Shown here one piece after another: positions 1-8,187 of a DNA stretch of 8,458 bases. Every line of letters starts with the position of its first letter. Position 1 is the first letter of the stretch. Made by a program: the position numbers and the translations under genes. The stretch spans positions 1 to 8,458 of the forward strand of contig JAUHZW010000086.1 of the NCBI GenBank assembly GCA_030425745.1, written 5' to 3'. Below the pieces are notes generated by a model. That model was not told where the DNA came from, did no database searches, and saw nothing but the letters and a program-made list of their open reading frames with translations. Origin of the DNA: Actinomycetes bacterium. Lineage in GTDB: Bacteria; Actinomycetota; Actinomycetes; S36-B12.

Positions 1-51
1 CGTCTCATCGGCACCCAGGGGCAGCATCTCGGTGTACTGGAAGTCCGTCAC
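1..51 (-). CDS. fum: Class I fumarate hydratase, N-terminal fragment (runs off the left edge)
   Basis: Only the first 17 codons are in the window. Read from a GTG at 51 they give VTDFQYTEMLPLGADET. This matches the start of class I (iron-sulfur) fumarases, whose N-terminus has the form F-x-Y-x-x-x-x-P-L-x-x-D-[DE]-T; E. coli FumA has FHYQAPFPLKKDDT. The enzyme interconverts fumarate and malate in the TCA cycle. The location supports the call, because actinobacteria usually keep a fumarase gene beside glpX. There is no Shine-Dalgarno before the GTG, but a TACGCT -10 element sits 7 nt upstream, so a leaderless start at this codon fits. The catalytic cysteines lie outside the window and cannot be checked. 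Identity rests on a short N-terminal match plus synteny. A class II fumarase is less likely because its N-terminus is different. Confidence 0.72.
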   Translation of the reverse strand, partial: MTDFQYTEMLPLGADET

Positions 52-58
52 GCGGCTC

Positions 59-64
59 AGCGTA
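59..64 (-). promoter_or_regulatory. Putative -10 element of a leaderless fum transcript
   Basis: TACGCT on the minus strand fits TANNNT and ends 7 nt before the fum GTG. Transcription from it would begin at or next to the start codon. No convincing -35 is visible. The assignment is inferred from spacing and from the same arrangement at three other genes in this window. Confidence 0.45.
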
Positions 65-181
65 GGACTCGTGGGGGAGGACGGACAGTGGTGAGGGCCG
101 CTCGTGACCGGTCTCACTCCGGCGCGGTGAGCCACCACGCCGCGTGCTCACTCCGGCGCGGTGAGCCACCACGCCGCGTGC

Positions 182-2089
<1,908 letters not shown>

Positions 2090-2096
2090 CACTATT

Positions 2097-2102
2097 CCCT
2101 CC
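2097..2102 (-). promoter_or_regulatory. Amylosucrase ribosome-binding site
   Basis: GGAGGG on the minus strand lies 7 nt before ATG 2089 and 4 nt before GTG 2092. This spacing favours the ATG as the true start. Confidence 0.65.
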
Positions 2103-2115
2103 GCCGGCGCCAGTG

Positions 2116-2133
2116 CATGTAAGCGTTGTCATG
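2116..2133 (-). promoter_or_regulatory. LacI-family operator upstream of amylosucrase
   Basis: The minus strand reads CATGACAACGCTTACATG. Its core TGACAACGCTTACA (2118-2131) fits the LacI/GalR half-site pattern TGNNANCGNTNNCA at every fixed position, with outer CATG arms extending the dyad. It lies 26 nt upstream of the first possible start codon and just downstream of a candidate -10, a position suited to repression. The likely binder is a sugar-responsive LacI-family repressor encoded elsewhere; none is in this window. That sucrose or a related sugar is the effector is inferred from the controlled gene. Confidence 0.65.
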
Positions 2134-2137
2134 GTCC

Positions 2138-2166
2138 AGCATGGCGGGTCGTCACGAAATCGGCAA
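2138..2166 (-). promoter_or_regulatory. Candidate amylosucrase promoter
   Basis: On the minus strand TTGCCG (2161-2166) and CATGCT (2138-2143) are separated by 17 bp. The -35 is reasonable and the -10 is weak (3 of 6 consensus bases). Transcription would start near 2131, at the edge of the LacI-type operator. The proposal depends mostly on spacing and operator position. Confidence 0.3.
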
Positions 2167-2186
2167 GGGGCGCCGGAAGCTTCGTT

Positions 2187-2242
2187 GAGTGGCGCGTTGT
2201 CCACCTGTGCACCCGGCGAGTCGCGTGAACAACGCGCCACTC
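2187..2242. repeat. Long inverted repeat (14-bp perfect arms) between glpX and amylosucrase
   Basis: The left arm GAGTGGCGCGTTGT (2187-2200) is perfectly complementary to the right arm ACAACGCGCCACTC (2229-2242). One mismatch followed by three more pairs extends the stem to 18 positions (2187-2204 with 2225-2242), leaving a 20-nt loop. It lies downstream of glpX and upstream of the amylosucrase promoter, so it could end or attenuate transcription from glpX. No T-tract follows on either strand. A dispersed palindromic element is the alternative. Confidence 0.8.
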
Positions 2243-2252
2243 GCCAAGGACT

Positions 2253-2336
2253 CGCTCCGCAGCGCTACGCGCTGTTCCTCCGGGCGCTCCGCAGCGCTAC
2301 GCGCTGTTCCTCCGGGCGCTCCGCAGCGCTACGCGC
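2253..2336. repeat. 32-bp tandem repeat running into the glpX 3' end
   Basis: There are two identical 32-bp copies at 2253-2284 and 2285-2316. A third partial copy (2317-2336, 20 bp identical) overlaps the glpX stop codon. Each full copy contains CAGCGC-TAC-GCGCTG, a six-pair stem with a 3-nt loop (2260-2274 and 2292-2306); the third copy keeps four pairs. The minus-strand TAG of glpX (2329-2331) recurs at 2297-2299 and 2265-2267, in the two other reading frames. Serial hairpins straight after a stop codon suggest a role in ending transcription or protecting the mRNA 3' end, although no T-run is present. Confidence 0.88.
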
Positions 2337-3348
2337 CGCCGGCGCTGCTGAAGTCCACGCTGCTGTACGTCGACAGCTTCGCGAGCCGGTGCTCGCTGCG
2401 GACCTCGCGGATCGTGCCGCTCTTGCTGCGCATGACGATCGAGTGCGTCGTCGGGCCGTCCGGGGTGTAGCGGACACCCTCCATGAGCTCGCCGTCGGTG
2501 ATGCCGGTGGCGCAGAAGAACACGTTGTCACCGGTGACGAGGTCGTTCGTCGTCAGGACCCGATCCAGGTCATGCCCGGCGTCCAGCGCCCGCTGGCGCT
2601 CCGCCTCGTCCGTCGGCATCAGGCGACCCTGGATCGTGCCACCGAGGCACTTCAGAGCAGCCGCGGTGATGATGCCCTCCGGCGTGCCGCCGATTCCGGC
2701 CAGCAGGTCCACGCCGGTGCCGGCCCGCGCCGCCATGATGGCGCCGGCGACGTCGCCGTCGGCGATGAACTTGATGCGCGCACCGGCCTCCCGGATCTCC
2801 TGCGCCAACTGCTCGTGGCGGGGTCGGTCGAGGATGCAGACGGTGAGGTCGGCGACCTTCTCGCCCTTGGCCTTGGCCAGCCACGCGAGGTTGACGCCGA
2901 TCGGGGCGGTGATGTCGATGATGTCGGCGCCCTCAGGGCCCACGACCAGCTTGTCCATGTAGAACACGGCGCTGGGGTCGTACATCGCCCCGCGCTCGGC
3001 GACCGCGAGCACCGCGACCGCGTTGTTCATGCCCTTGGCCGTGAGGGTGGTGCCGTCGACGGGATCGACCGCCACATCGACCTCGGGGCCGGTGCCGTCT
3101 CCGACGCGCTCGCCGTTGAACAGCATCGGGGCGTCATCCTTCTCGCCCTCGCCGATCACGACGGTGCCGTTCATCGAGACGCTGCCGATGAGCTGACGCA
3201 TGGCGTTGACAGCCGCGCCGTCGGCACCGTTCTTGTCGCCGCGACCGACCCAGCGGGCGGCGGCCATGGCGGCTGCCTCGGTCACGCGCACGAGTTCAAG
3301 CGCCAGATTTCGGTCGGGGACCTCGGGGACGTTCTCCTCGGCGGACAT
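2329..3348 (-). CDS. glpX: Fructose-1,6-bisphosphatase class II (GlpX)
   Basis: This 339-residue protein removes the 1-phosphate of fructose-1,6-bisphosphate, the committed step of gluconeogenesis; class II is the usual FBPase of actinobacteria. Characteristic motifs are GRGDKNGADGAAV (36-48), GEGEKDDAPML (66-76), the lithium-sensitive phosphatase motif DPVDGTTL (95-102, with metal ligands Asp95 and Asp98), and GIGGTPEGIITAAALKCLGG (218-237, with Glu224). Length is normal and nothing appears missing. The ATG has no Shine-Dalgarno, but TAGTGT (3355-3360) ends 6 nt upstream, indicating a leaderless mRNA. It diverges from the DUF4245 gene across 78 bp. In relatives fum follows directly; here the amylosucrase intervenes. 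The last codons and stop form part of a 32-bp tandem repeat. Confidence 0.96.
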   Translation of the reverse strand: MSAEENVPEVPDRNLALELVRVTEAAAMAAARWVGRGDKNGADGAAVNAMRQLIGSVSMNGTVVIGEGEKDDAPMLFNGERVGDGTGPEVDVAVDPVDGTTLTAKGMNNAVAVLAVAERGAMYDPSAVFYMDKLVVGPEGADIIDITAPIGVNLAWLAKAKGEKVADLTVCILDRPRHEQLAQEIREAGARIKFIADGDVAGAIMAARAGTGVDLLAGIGGTPEGIITAAALKCLGGTIQGRLMPTDEAERQRALDAGHDLDRVLTTNDLVTGDNVFFCATGITDGELMEGVRYTPDGPTTHSIVMRSKSGTIREVRSEHRLAKLSTYSSVDFSSAGGA

Positions 3349-3354
3349 GTCAGC

Positions 3355-3360
3355 ACACTA
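3355..3360 (-). promoter_or_regulatory. Putative -10 element of a leaderless glpX transcript
   Basis: TAGTGT on the minus strand fits TANNNT and is followed by GCTGAC and then ATG. This places the transcription start on the A of the start codon. No Shine-Dalgarno and no clear -35 are visible. Confidence 0.55.
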
Positions 3361-3410
3361 GTCGCGCGGATGCCCGCCTCGCCTGCCCTGGTCGCCACTG
3401 CGGAACACAT

Positions 3411-3419
3411 GGGGGAGGA
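3411..3419 (+). promoter_or_regulatory. Ribosome-binding site that fixes the DUF4245 start
   Basis: GGGGGAGGA lies 7 nt before ATG 3427. The in-frame GTG at 3421 would be 1 nt away, too close, so the ATG is taken as the start. The open frame extends far upstream, antisense to glpX, only because of base composition. Confidence 0.7.
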
Positions 3420-3426
3420 TGTGTCC

Positions 3427-4011
3427 ATGGCATCCCCCGGTGACATGGGCGACGGCCCGGCCCCGGCACCCCAGCCGACCGGGCGCCGCAACGCCCACCT
3501 GCGCAAGACCGTCGGTGACATGGTCCGCTCGATGGCGGTCGTCCTCGGCCTCGTCTTCGTGATCGTGCTCCTCGCGTGGCGACCCCTGCCCGAGGAGGTC
3601 AAGGTCGTCGATACCGCCCCCGCGATCGGCCTGGCCGTGGCCCAGTCGCAGGTGCCGGTCGTCGCCCCGGCCAATCTGCCGGAGGAGTGGCGCCCCACGA
3701 GTGCCCGCTGGCAGGCCACCGAGCGGTCCGGCGACGTCCCGGTGCTGCACATCGGCTACGTCACCCCCACGGACGAGTACGCGCAGGTCAGCACCGGCGC
3801 GGTCGCGTCGCCCCGCTACCTCGATGAGCAGACGGCGCAGGGCGCTCCCACGGCGACTCGCGAGATCGCCGGTGAGGTGTGGCAGGAGTGGGAGTCCGAT
3901 GGGCGTCGCAGCCTGGTGCTCACGGATGGTGAGGCATCCGTGGTCGTGTCCGGCACGGGGGAGTGGGACGAGGTCGCGGCCCTCGCGTCCTCGCTGCAGC
4001 CGGCGTCCTGA
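3427..4011 (+). CDS. DUF4245 family membrane-anchored protein
   Basis: A 194-residue protein of unknown function. Its place directly divergent from glpX matches the DUF4245 gene Rv1100 of M. tuberculosis. A Pro-rich cytoplasmic N-terminus (1-30, including RRNAHLRK) leads into one hydrophobic segment (about 34-51, VRSMAVVLGLVFVIVLLAW), then an extracytoplasmic domain (about 55-194). That domain contains PANLPEEWRPTSARW (81-95), VLHIGYVTPTDEYAQVS (106-122) and a closing TGEWDEVAALASSL (177-190). The positive charge before the segment and the absence of a cleavage site suggest an N-in, C-out anchor. It ends 32 bp before the convergent xseB, with no strong terminator between. No enzymatic motif is recognised; a cell-envelope role is inferred from topology alone. 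Confidence 0.85.
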   Translation: MASPGDMGDGPAPAPQPTGRRNAHLRKTVGDMVRSMAVVLGLVFVIVLLAWRPLPEEVKVVDTAPAIGLAVAQSQVPVVAPANLPEEWRPTSARWQATERSGDVPVLHIGYVTPTDEYAQVSTGAVASPRYLDEQTAQGAPTATREIAGEVWQEWESDGRRSLVLTDGEASVVVSGTGEWDEVAALASSLQPAS

Positions 4012-4043
4012 CCGACACGCCGGCTCATCAGTCAGGAGCCTGA

Positions 4044-4271
4044 TCAGTCGTCGGAGTCGTCGTCCTCGACATCGGCGATCCGCGTGCGCGCGGCCTCGAG
4101 CCAGGTGCGGCAGTGCCCGGCCAGCGCCTCTCCCCGCTCCCACAGGGCGAGAGAGTCCTCAAGGGTCAGACCGCCCGCCTCCAGTGTGCTGACGATGCCT
4201 GCCAGTTCATCGCGGGCCTGCTCGTAGGACAGCTGCTCGATGGGGGTTGCGTCGGTGGGCGTCGATGCCAT
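4044..4271 (-). CDS. xseB: Exodeoxyribonuclease VII small subunit
   Basis: This 75-residue protein has the family pattern LSYEQARDELAGIVSTLE (14-31), then GGLTLEDSLALWERGEALAGHCRTWLEAA (33-61) and an acidic tail (EDDDSDD), which is typical. XseB forms a helical hairpin, and several copies bind each XseA to make exonuclease VII, which degrades single-stranded DNA from both ends into short acid-soluble oligonucleotides. It begins 10 bp after the xseA stop codon, in the same operon, with AGGG about 8 nt upstream as a weak ribosome-binding site. Its end faces the DUF4245 gene convergently across 32 bp. Length and sequence look intact. Confidence 0.95.
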   Translation of the reverse strand: MASTPTDATPIEQLSYEQARDELAGIVSTLEAGGLTLEDSLALWERGEALAGHCRTWLEAARTRIADVEDDDSDD

Positions 4272-4281
4272 GGCCGTGACC

Positions 4282-5421
4282 CTAACCCTCGCGGCGCGCG
4301 GTCATGCGACCCTCGGCCAGTCGGATGTCGAGCAGGGCGTCGGCTGCCACCGAGTCGGAGTCGCGCACGATGCCACCGTCCTCGGTCAGCACAATCGCGT
4401 AGCCACGCTCGAGGGTCGCTGCGGGGGACAGGGACCGCACGCGCGCCGCGAGGTGCATGACGTCGTTGGCGGCGGCATCGAGCCGTGAGAGCACCACGCC
4501 TCGAGCCCGGGCCAGCCGGTGCTCGATGGTCTGGGCATCGCTGTCGATCCGATGGGTGAGCACGCGCAGGGCCCGCTCATGCAGGCCGTCGATCAGCGCC
4601 GCCTGCTCGGTCAGGGACGGGACGACCCGCTTGGCCGCGTCGGTGGGAGTGGAGGCCCGCAGGTCGGCAACGAGGTCGAGCAGCGGGGCATCCTGCTCAT
4701 GGCCGATGGCGCTGACGATCGGTGTCGTGCAGGCGGCGGCCGCGCGCACCAGGGTCTCGTTGCTGAACGGCAGCAGGTCCTCGACGCTGCCACCGCCGCG
4801 GGTCACGATGATGACATCGACACCGGGCAGGGAGTCGAGTTCGGTCAGGGCCGACGTGACGGCACTGACCGCCTGCGGGCCCTGGACGGGCACCTCGCGG
4901 ACCTCGAAGTCGACCGATGGCCACCGGTCGCGTGCGTTGGCCAGGACGTCCTGCATGGCCGCACTGTTGCGGCCGCAGATGAGACCGACCCGGCGCGGAA
5001 GGAACGGCAGCGAGCGCTTGCGCTCGGGTGCGAAGAGCCCCTCGGCGGTGAGCAGGTCACGAAGGCGCGCGAGTTCGGCCAGCAGGGTGCCGAGCCCGAC
5101 AGGGCGGATCTCCCGGGCCAGCATCGACAGCGATCCGCGGGCGGCGTAGAAGTCCGGCCGCGCGTGGACGATGATCCGCTGGCCCTCGGCCAGTGGCGGA
5201 TCGAGCTTGCCGAGGACCGCGGCATCGGCGCGGATGCTCAGGGACATCTCGACGTCCGTGTCACGGAGAGTGAAGTACTGGAAGCGCATGCCCTTCCGCG
5301 GGCGGAACTCCGCGATCTGGCCCTCCATCCAGATCGCCCCGAGCCTGCCGATCCACTCGCCGAGGGAGCGCGAGACCGTCCGGACCGGGACGGGGTCGTC
5401 AGCGCTGGACTCCAGGCCCAT
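4282..5421 (-). CDS. xseA: Exodeoxyribonuclease VII large subunit
   Basis: This 379-residue catalytic subunit of exonuclease VII cuts single-stranded DNA and acts in mismatch repair and DNA damage tolerance. The N-terminal OB-fold (about 13-107) includes WIGRLGAIWMEGQIAEF and FQYFTLRD. The catalytic core has RVGLICGRNSAAMQDVL (144-160), the signature RGGGSVEDLLPFSNE (208-222), SAIGHEQDAPLLDLVADLRASTPTDAA (237-263) and the C-terminal LERGYAIV (337-344). It is shorter than the 456-residue E. coli protein, mainly in the coiled-coil part; actinobacterial versions are typically shorter. ATG 5421 is chosen because GGAGGTGG (5427-5434) lies upstream and the OB-fold starts just after it; the frame stays open to about 5568 without any RBS. 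The start codon is 2 nt after the stop of the aldo/keto reductase gene, implying translational coupling. Confidence 0.96.
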   Translation of the reverse strand: MGLESSADDPVPVRTVSRSLGEWIGRLGAIWMEGQIAEFRPRKGMRFQYFTLRDTDVEMSLSIRADAAVLGKLDPPLAEGQRIIVHARPDFYAARGSLSMLAREIRPVGLGTLLAELARLRDLLTAEGLFAPERKRSLPFLPRRVGLICGRNSAAMQDVLANARDRWPSVDFEVREVPVQGPQAVSAVTSALTELDSLPGVDVIIVTRGGGSVEDLLPFSNETLVRAAAACTTPIVSAIGHEQDAPLLDLVADLRASTPTDAAKRVVPSLTEQAALIDGLHERALRVLTHRIDSDAQTIEHRLARARGVVLSRLDAAANDVMHLAARVRSLSPAATLERGYAIVLTEDGGIVRDSDSVAADALLDIRLAEGRMTARREG

Positions 5422-5423
5422 GG

Positions 5424-6284
5424 TCACCACCTCCGTGGGTCGATGAGGGACGGATCGTCGGAGCCGAGCTCCGGCGGCGCGAGCGCAACCGTCGCGCCGG
5501 CCCACGCCTCGCACACCTCGCTGAGCTCCGATGCGCTGGTGACGCCGATGGTGACGTGCTCGGCCCACGGCAGCGCGCGCACATGGCCCAGGCAGGCGGC
5601 GGTCAGGGAACCGCCGCGGTCGGTGCGAGCCCAGGAGCGGAACCTCGCCACATCGGGATGGTCGGAGAGGCCTCCGGACTCCGCGAGCAGGATCCCCTGC
5701 AGGAAGGCGCTGCGCACGGTGATGTCGCAGCCGGCACGGGCCAGGTCGGTGAGGAGGGCTGAGTCGTCGAGTCGTCTGTCGAGCAGGTTCGCCGGCACCT
5801 GCAGGGCCGTGAGGGGCAGGCGGGCGCGGTCGAAGGCCGCGACCGCGCTGGCGACCCCCGGCTCGTCGTACACCGACACCCCGGCGCGGGCGGCGAGGCC
5901 GGTGCTGACCGCTCGGTGCAGGCCCTTGACCGCTCGTTGACGGGCTTCGTCGTCGGCCTCATCCCAGTAGTGGAGCAGGACGGTCTCGACCGAGTCCACG
6001 CCGAGCTCGCGGAGGCTGTCGAACACCTGCTCGCCGACATCCCCGGACGCATCGACCTTGGTGGTGACGGCGAAGTGCGAGGCCCACGGGCGCAGCCGAC
6101 GCTGCGCATCGCCGTAGTTCGCGGCGGTGTCGACGTCCGTGATGCCCCACTCGTCGGCCACAGCCACGATGTCCTGGATCGTCGAGTCGCTGAGACGGCC
6201 CACGGCGTTGGTCGCGCCGTAGGCGGAGCCCCACTGGGCGGTCCCGAGGCTGAGCCGGGTGGTGCCGGGGGCGGGCCGCGTCAT
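5424..6284 (-). CDS. Aldo/keto reductase family protein
   Basis: A 286-residue probable NADPH-dependent oxidoreductase of the AKR fold. The opening RLSLGTAQWGSAYGATNAVG (10-29) is typical of the LGTAQ-G-YG-N branch of the family. The catalytic tetrad is visible: Asp52 (VDTAANYG), Tyr57, Lys76 (VTTKVD) and His105 (LLHYWDE). Later segments LQVPANLLDRR, ITVRSAFLQGIL and HVTIGVTSASEL follow the strand order of the barrel and its cofactor region. The substrate cannot be told; relatives include sugar-nucleotide and polysaccharide-pathway reductases. ATG 6284 is preferred because the conserved barrel starts soon after; a TTG at 6296 would add four residues. It is first in the cluster with xseA and xseB, and its last codons carry the xseA ribosome-binding site. 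It diverges from ispH across about 55 bp. Confidence 0.85.
   Translation of the reverse strand: MTRPAPGTTRLSLGTAQWGSAYGATNAVGRLSDSTIQDIVAVADEWGITDVDTAANYGDAQRRLRPWASHFAVTTKVDASGDVGEQVFDSLRELGVDSVETVLLHYWDEADDEARQRAVKGLHRAVSTGLAARAGVSVYDEPGVASAVAAFDRARLPLTALQVPANLLDRRLDDSALLTDLARAGCDITVRSAFLQGILLAESGGLSDHPDVARFRSWARTDRGGSLTAACLGHVRALPWAEHVTIGVTSASELSEVCEAWAGATVALAPPELGSDDPSLIDPRRW
5427..5434 (-). promoter_or_regulatory. xseA ribosome-binding site inside the reductase gene
   Basis: GGAGGTGG on the minus strand lies in the last codons of the aldo/keto reductase gene, immediately before its TGA (5424-5426) and 5 nt before the xseA ATG. Ribosomes ending the reductase would free or reuse this site, tying xseA translation to the upstream gene. 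Confidence 0.75.
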
Positions 6285-6327
6285 GGGGCCATCCAACCAA
6301 GCGCGGGCCGGTCCCGGTGGCAGCGCT

Positions 6328-6333
6328 TAGCAT
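6328..6333 (+). promoter_or_regulatory. Putative -10 element of a leaderless ispH transcript
   Basis: TAGCAT fits TANNNT and is followed by TGAGCC and ATG 6340. The transcription start would fall on the start codon. No Shine-Dalgarno is present, which supports the leaderless reading. Confidence 0.55.
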
Positions 6334-6339
6334 TGAGCC

Positions 6340-7305
6340 ATGTCATCCGGAAAGAAGGTGCTCCTCGCGGCGCCCCGCGGCTACTGCGCCGGGGTCGATC
6401 GCGCCGTCGAGACCGTCGAGAAGGCACTCGACCTCTACGGCGCGCCGGTCTACGTGCGCAAGGAGATCGTCCACAACAAGTACGTCGTCTCCTCGCTGGA
6501 GAAGCGTGGTGCGATCTTCGTCGAGGAGACCGAGGACGTCCCCGAGGGCAGCCTCGTCATCTTCTCGGCGCACGGGGTGGCGCCGTCGGTCCACGAGGAG
6601 GCCGCGGAGCGCAATCTGCGCACCATCGATGCCACCTGTCCGCTCGTCACCAAGGTCCACTCCGAGGCGCGGCGATTCGCCGGCGAGGGCTATCGGATCG
6701 TCCTCGTCGGCCACGAGGGTCACGAGGAGGTCGTCGGCACCATGGGCGAGGCTCCCGACGCCATGACCCTCGTGGAGGACCCTGCCGCCGCGGCAGAGGT
6801 CGATCTCTCGGCCGATGACAAACTCGTGTGGCTGTCGCAGACGACGCTGTCGGTCGATGAGACCCTCGAAACGGTCGGTGTGCTGCAGGAGCGTTTCCCG
6901 CAGATGGTCAGCCCGCCCAGCGACGACATCTGCTACGCCACCCAGAACCGTCAGGCGGCGGTCAAGGTCATCGCCCCGCAGTGTGATGTCGTGATCGTCG
7001 TCGGCTCCGGCAACTCGTCGAACTCCGTGCGGTTGGTCGAGGTGGCGCTCGAGGCCGGAGCCACGGCCGCGTACCGCGTCGACTATGCGGAGGAACTGCA
7101 GCCTGAGTGGCTCGAGGGCGCAGAGACGGTCGGAGTCACGAGCGGGGCCTCGGTGCCGGAGATCCTGGTCGACGATGTGCTCGCGGCTCTGCGCGACGCG
7201 GGGTTCCGCACGGTCGAGGAGGTCTTCACGGCCGACGAGACCCTGATGTTCGCCCTCCCGCCGGAGCTGCGCCGCGACCTGAAGGCCGCTGCTCAGGCCC
7301 AGTGA
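6340..7305 (+). CDS. ispH: 4-hydroxy-3-methylbut-2-enyl diphosphate reductase (IspH/LytB)
   Basis: This 321-residue iron-sulfur enzyme catalyses the last step of the MEP pathway, reducing HMBPP to isopentenyl and dimethylallyl diphosphate. The three cluster-binding cysteines are present: Cys16 (PRGYCAGVDRAV), Cys100 (DATCPLVTKVH) and Cys198 (DDICYATQNRQ). Substrate-binding motifs EIVHNKYVV (42-50), FSAHGV (75-80), GHEGHEEVVGTMG (124-136, including the proton-relay glutamate in HEE), LSQTTLSVDET (165-175), GSGNSSNS (222-229) and TSGASVPEILV (267-277) are intact. Length is normal. It appears to be transcribed alone without a leader and ends 13 bp before the convergent DUF6542-type gene. Its position before ychF is conserved in actinobacteria (lytB2 to Rv1112). 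Confidence 0.97.
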   Translation: MSSGKKVLLAAPRGYCAGVDRAVETVEKALDLYGAPVYVRKEIVHNKYVVSSLEKRGAIFVEETEDVPEGSLVIFSAHGVAPSVHEEAAERNLRTIDATCPLVTKVHSEARRFAGEGYRIVLVGHEGHEEVVGTMGEAPDAMTLVEDPAAAAEVDLSADDKLVWLSQTTLSVDETLETVGVLQERFPQMVSPPSDDICYATQNRQAAVKVIAPQCDVVIVVGSGNSSNSVRLVEVALEAGATAAYRVDYAEELQPEWLEGAETVGVTSGASVPEILVDDVLAALRDAGFRTVEEVFTADETLMFALPPELRRDLKAAAQAQ

Positions 7306-7318
7306 TCCGAGCGGCGGC

Positions 7319-8185
7319 TCAGCCTCGGCGGCGCCGCACCAGCACGATGATCAGCGCGATCAGCGTGCTGCCGATGATCCATACCCAGTTGTCGGCCAAG
7401 GAGAAGAAGGCGACGACGAGCCGGTTGAGCAGCCCGCTCTCATTGCTGCCGAGGAACAGCTGCCCGGCCGTGAGCGCTGCGGCAGCGAACGCGAGCGGCG
7501 GGGTGAGGAAGGCGCTGTAGTCGTCCTCCCGGCGCACGGTCAGTGAGGCATAGACCGAGCTGGCGAGCAGGGCCACGCCGGTGGGCCACCCGAGGGTGCC
7601 TCCGCCGAGCAGGGCGTTCGCGAATCCGATGATCACCGTGACGCCGATGACGATCAGGTAGACACCGCCGGCGCGGAGCCCTGCGGAGCCAGCGGCTCGG
7701 GCCCCGCGGCTTCGACGGCTTGATCGGCGTGAGTCGGCAGCGGGCAAGGCATCTCCCGGCGGGGCGTAGACGTCAGCCGGCGGAGGAGCCAGCAGGGACG
7801 CCACGGCGGCGTCCTCGGGAGTGGGCTCGTAGGACGGCTCCGATGTCTCGGCCACAGCAGCTGTCGTGACGACGGCCGGAGCGGCACCGGTGTCGCGCTC
7901 GAGAGTGCGCAGGCGGGAGAACCGGCCCGAGTCCAGAGCCAGGACGGCCTCGCTGTGGCCCTCGACCCCCTGGCTGCGGAAGAGCCGCCCGGTGTCGGCG
8001 CCGGGGGTGCCCGGTGCGGCCGGCTGCTCCGGCTCGGGGGCCGGTGCCTGGGCGGGGGGAGCGGCCGGGCTCGCCGGCTCAGCGGGATCCGCGGGCCGGA
8101 ACAGGGCGTCGTACACCGGATCCACACCCGGAGAGGCGCTGCCCGGCGCGGCATCCTGCCCGCGAGGGTCCTGCTCGGAAGTCAC
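7319..8185 (-). CDS. DUF6542-type four-helix membrane protein with disordered N-terminal tail
   Basis: A 288-residue protein of unknown function. Residues 1-165 are low-complexity and rich in Ala, Pro, Glu and Ser (for example PASPAAPPAQAPAPEPEQP), probably disordered and cytoplasmic, ending in an Arg-rich stretch RRSSRRSRGAR (153-163). Four hydrophobic segments follow: about 174-192 (VYLIVIGVTVIIGFANALL), 198-215, 227-245 (FLTPPLAFAAAALTAGQLFL) and 266-283, then a short VRRRRG tail. Position between ispH and ychF matches Rv1111c of M. tuberculosis, and DUF6542 is my assignment from this context and the four-helix C-terminus. GTG 8185 is chosen because TACGGT (8192-8197) ends 6 nt upstream with no Shine-Dalgarno; an in-frame ATG at 8224 would add 13 residues and place the promoter inside the gene. 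Confidence 0.75.
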   Translation of the reverse strand: MTSEQDPRGQDAAPGSASPGVDPVYDALFRPADPAEPASPAAPPAQAPAPEPEQPAAPGTPGADTGRLFRSQGVEGHSEAVLALDSGRFSRLRTLERDTGAAPAVVTTAAVAETSEPSYEPTPEDAAVASLLAPPPADVYAPPGDALPAADSRRSSRRSRGARAAGSAGLRAGGVYLIVIGVTVIIGFANALLGGGTLGWPTGVALLASSVYASLTVRREDDYSAFLTPPLAFAAAALTAGQLFLGSNESGLLNRLVVAFFSLADNWVWIIGSTLIALIIVLVRRRRG

Positions 8186-8187
8186 CT

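Noticed and set aside
1..51. Class II fumarase (FumC) as the identity of the left-edge fragment
   Set aside because: Synteny with M. tuberculosis would suggest class II, but the residues FQYTEMLPLGADET follow the class I N-terminal pattern.
2187..2336. Insertion sequence or MITE made of the inverted repeat plus the tandem repeat
   Set aside because: No transposase, no flanking target-site duplication and no matching terminal repeats on both sides of the amylosucrase gene could be found by eye.
2113..3426. Upstream extension of the DUF4245 frame to 632 residues
   Set aside because: The extension is antisense to all of glpX and through the tandem repeats. The strong ribosome-binding site at 3411-3419 and the family length both place the start at 3427.
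4012..4043. Bidirectional terminator between the convergent DUF4245 and xseB genes
   Set aside because: Only short competing stems of about five pairs (for example ATCAG 4027-4031 with CTGAT 4040-4044) and no T-tract are visible; not enough to call.
4519..5940. 473-codon plus-strand open frame opposite xseA and the aldo/keto reductase
   Set aside because: Antisense to two genes with intact family motifs; composition artefact with no domain of its own.
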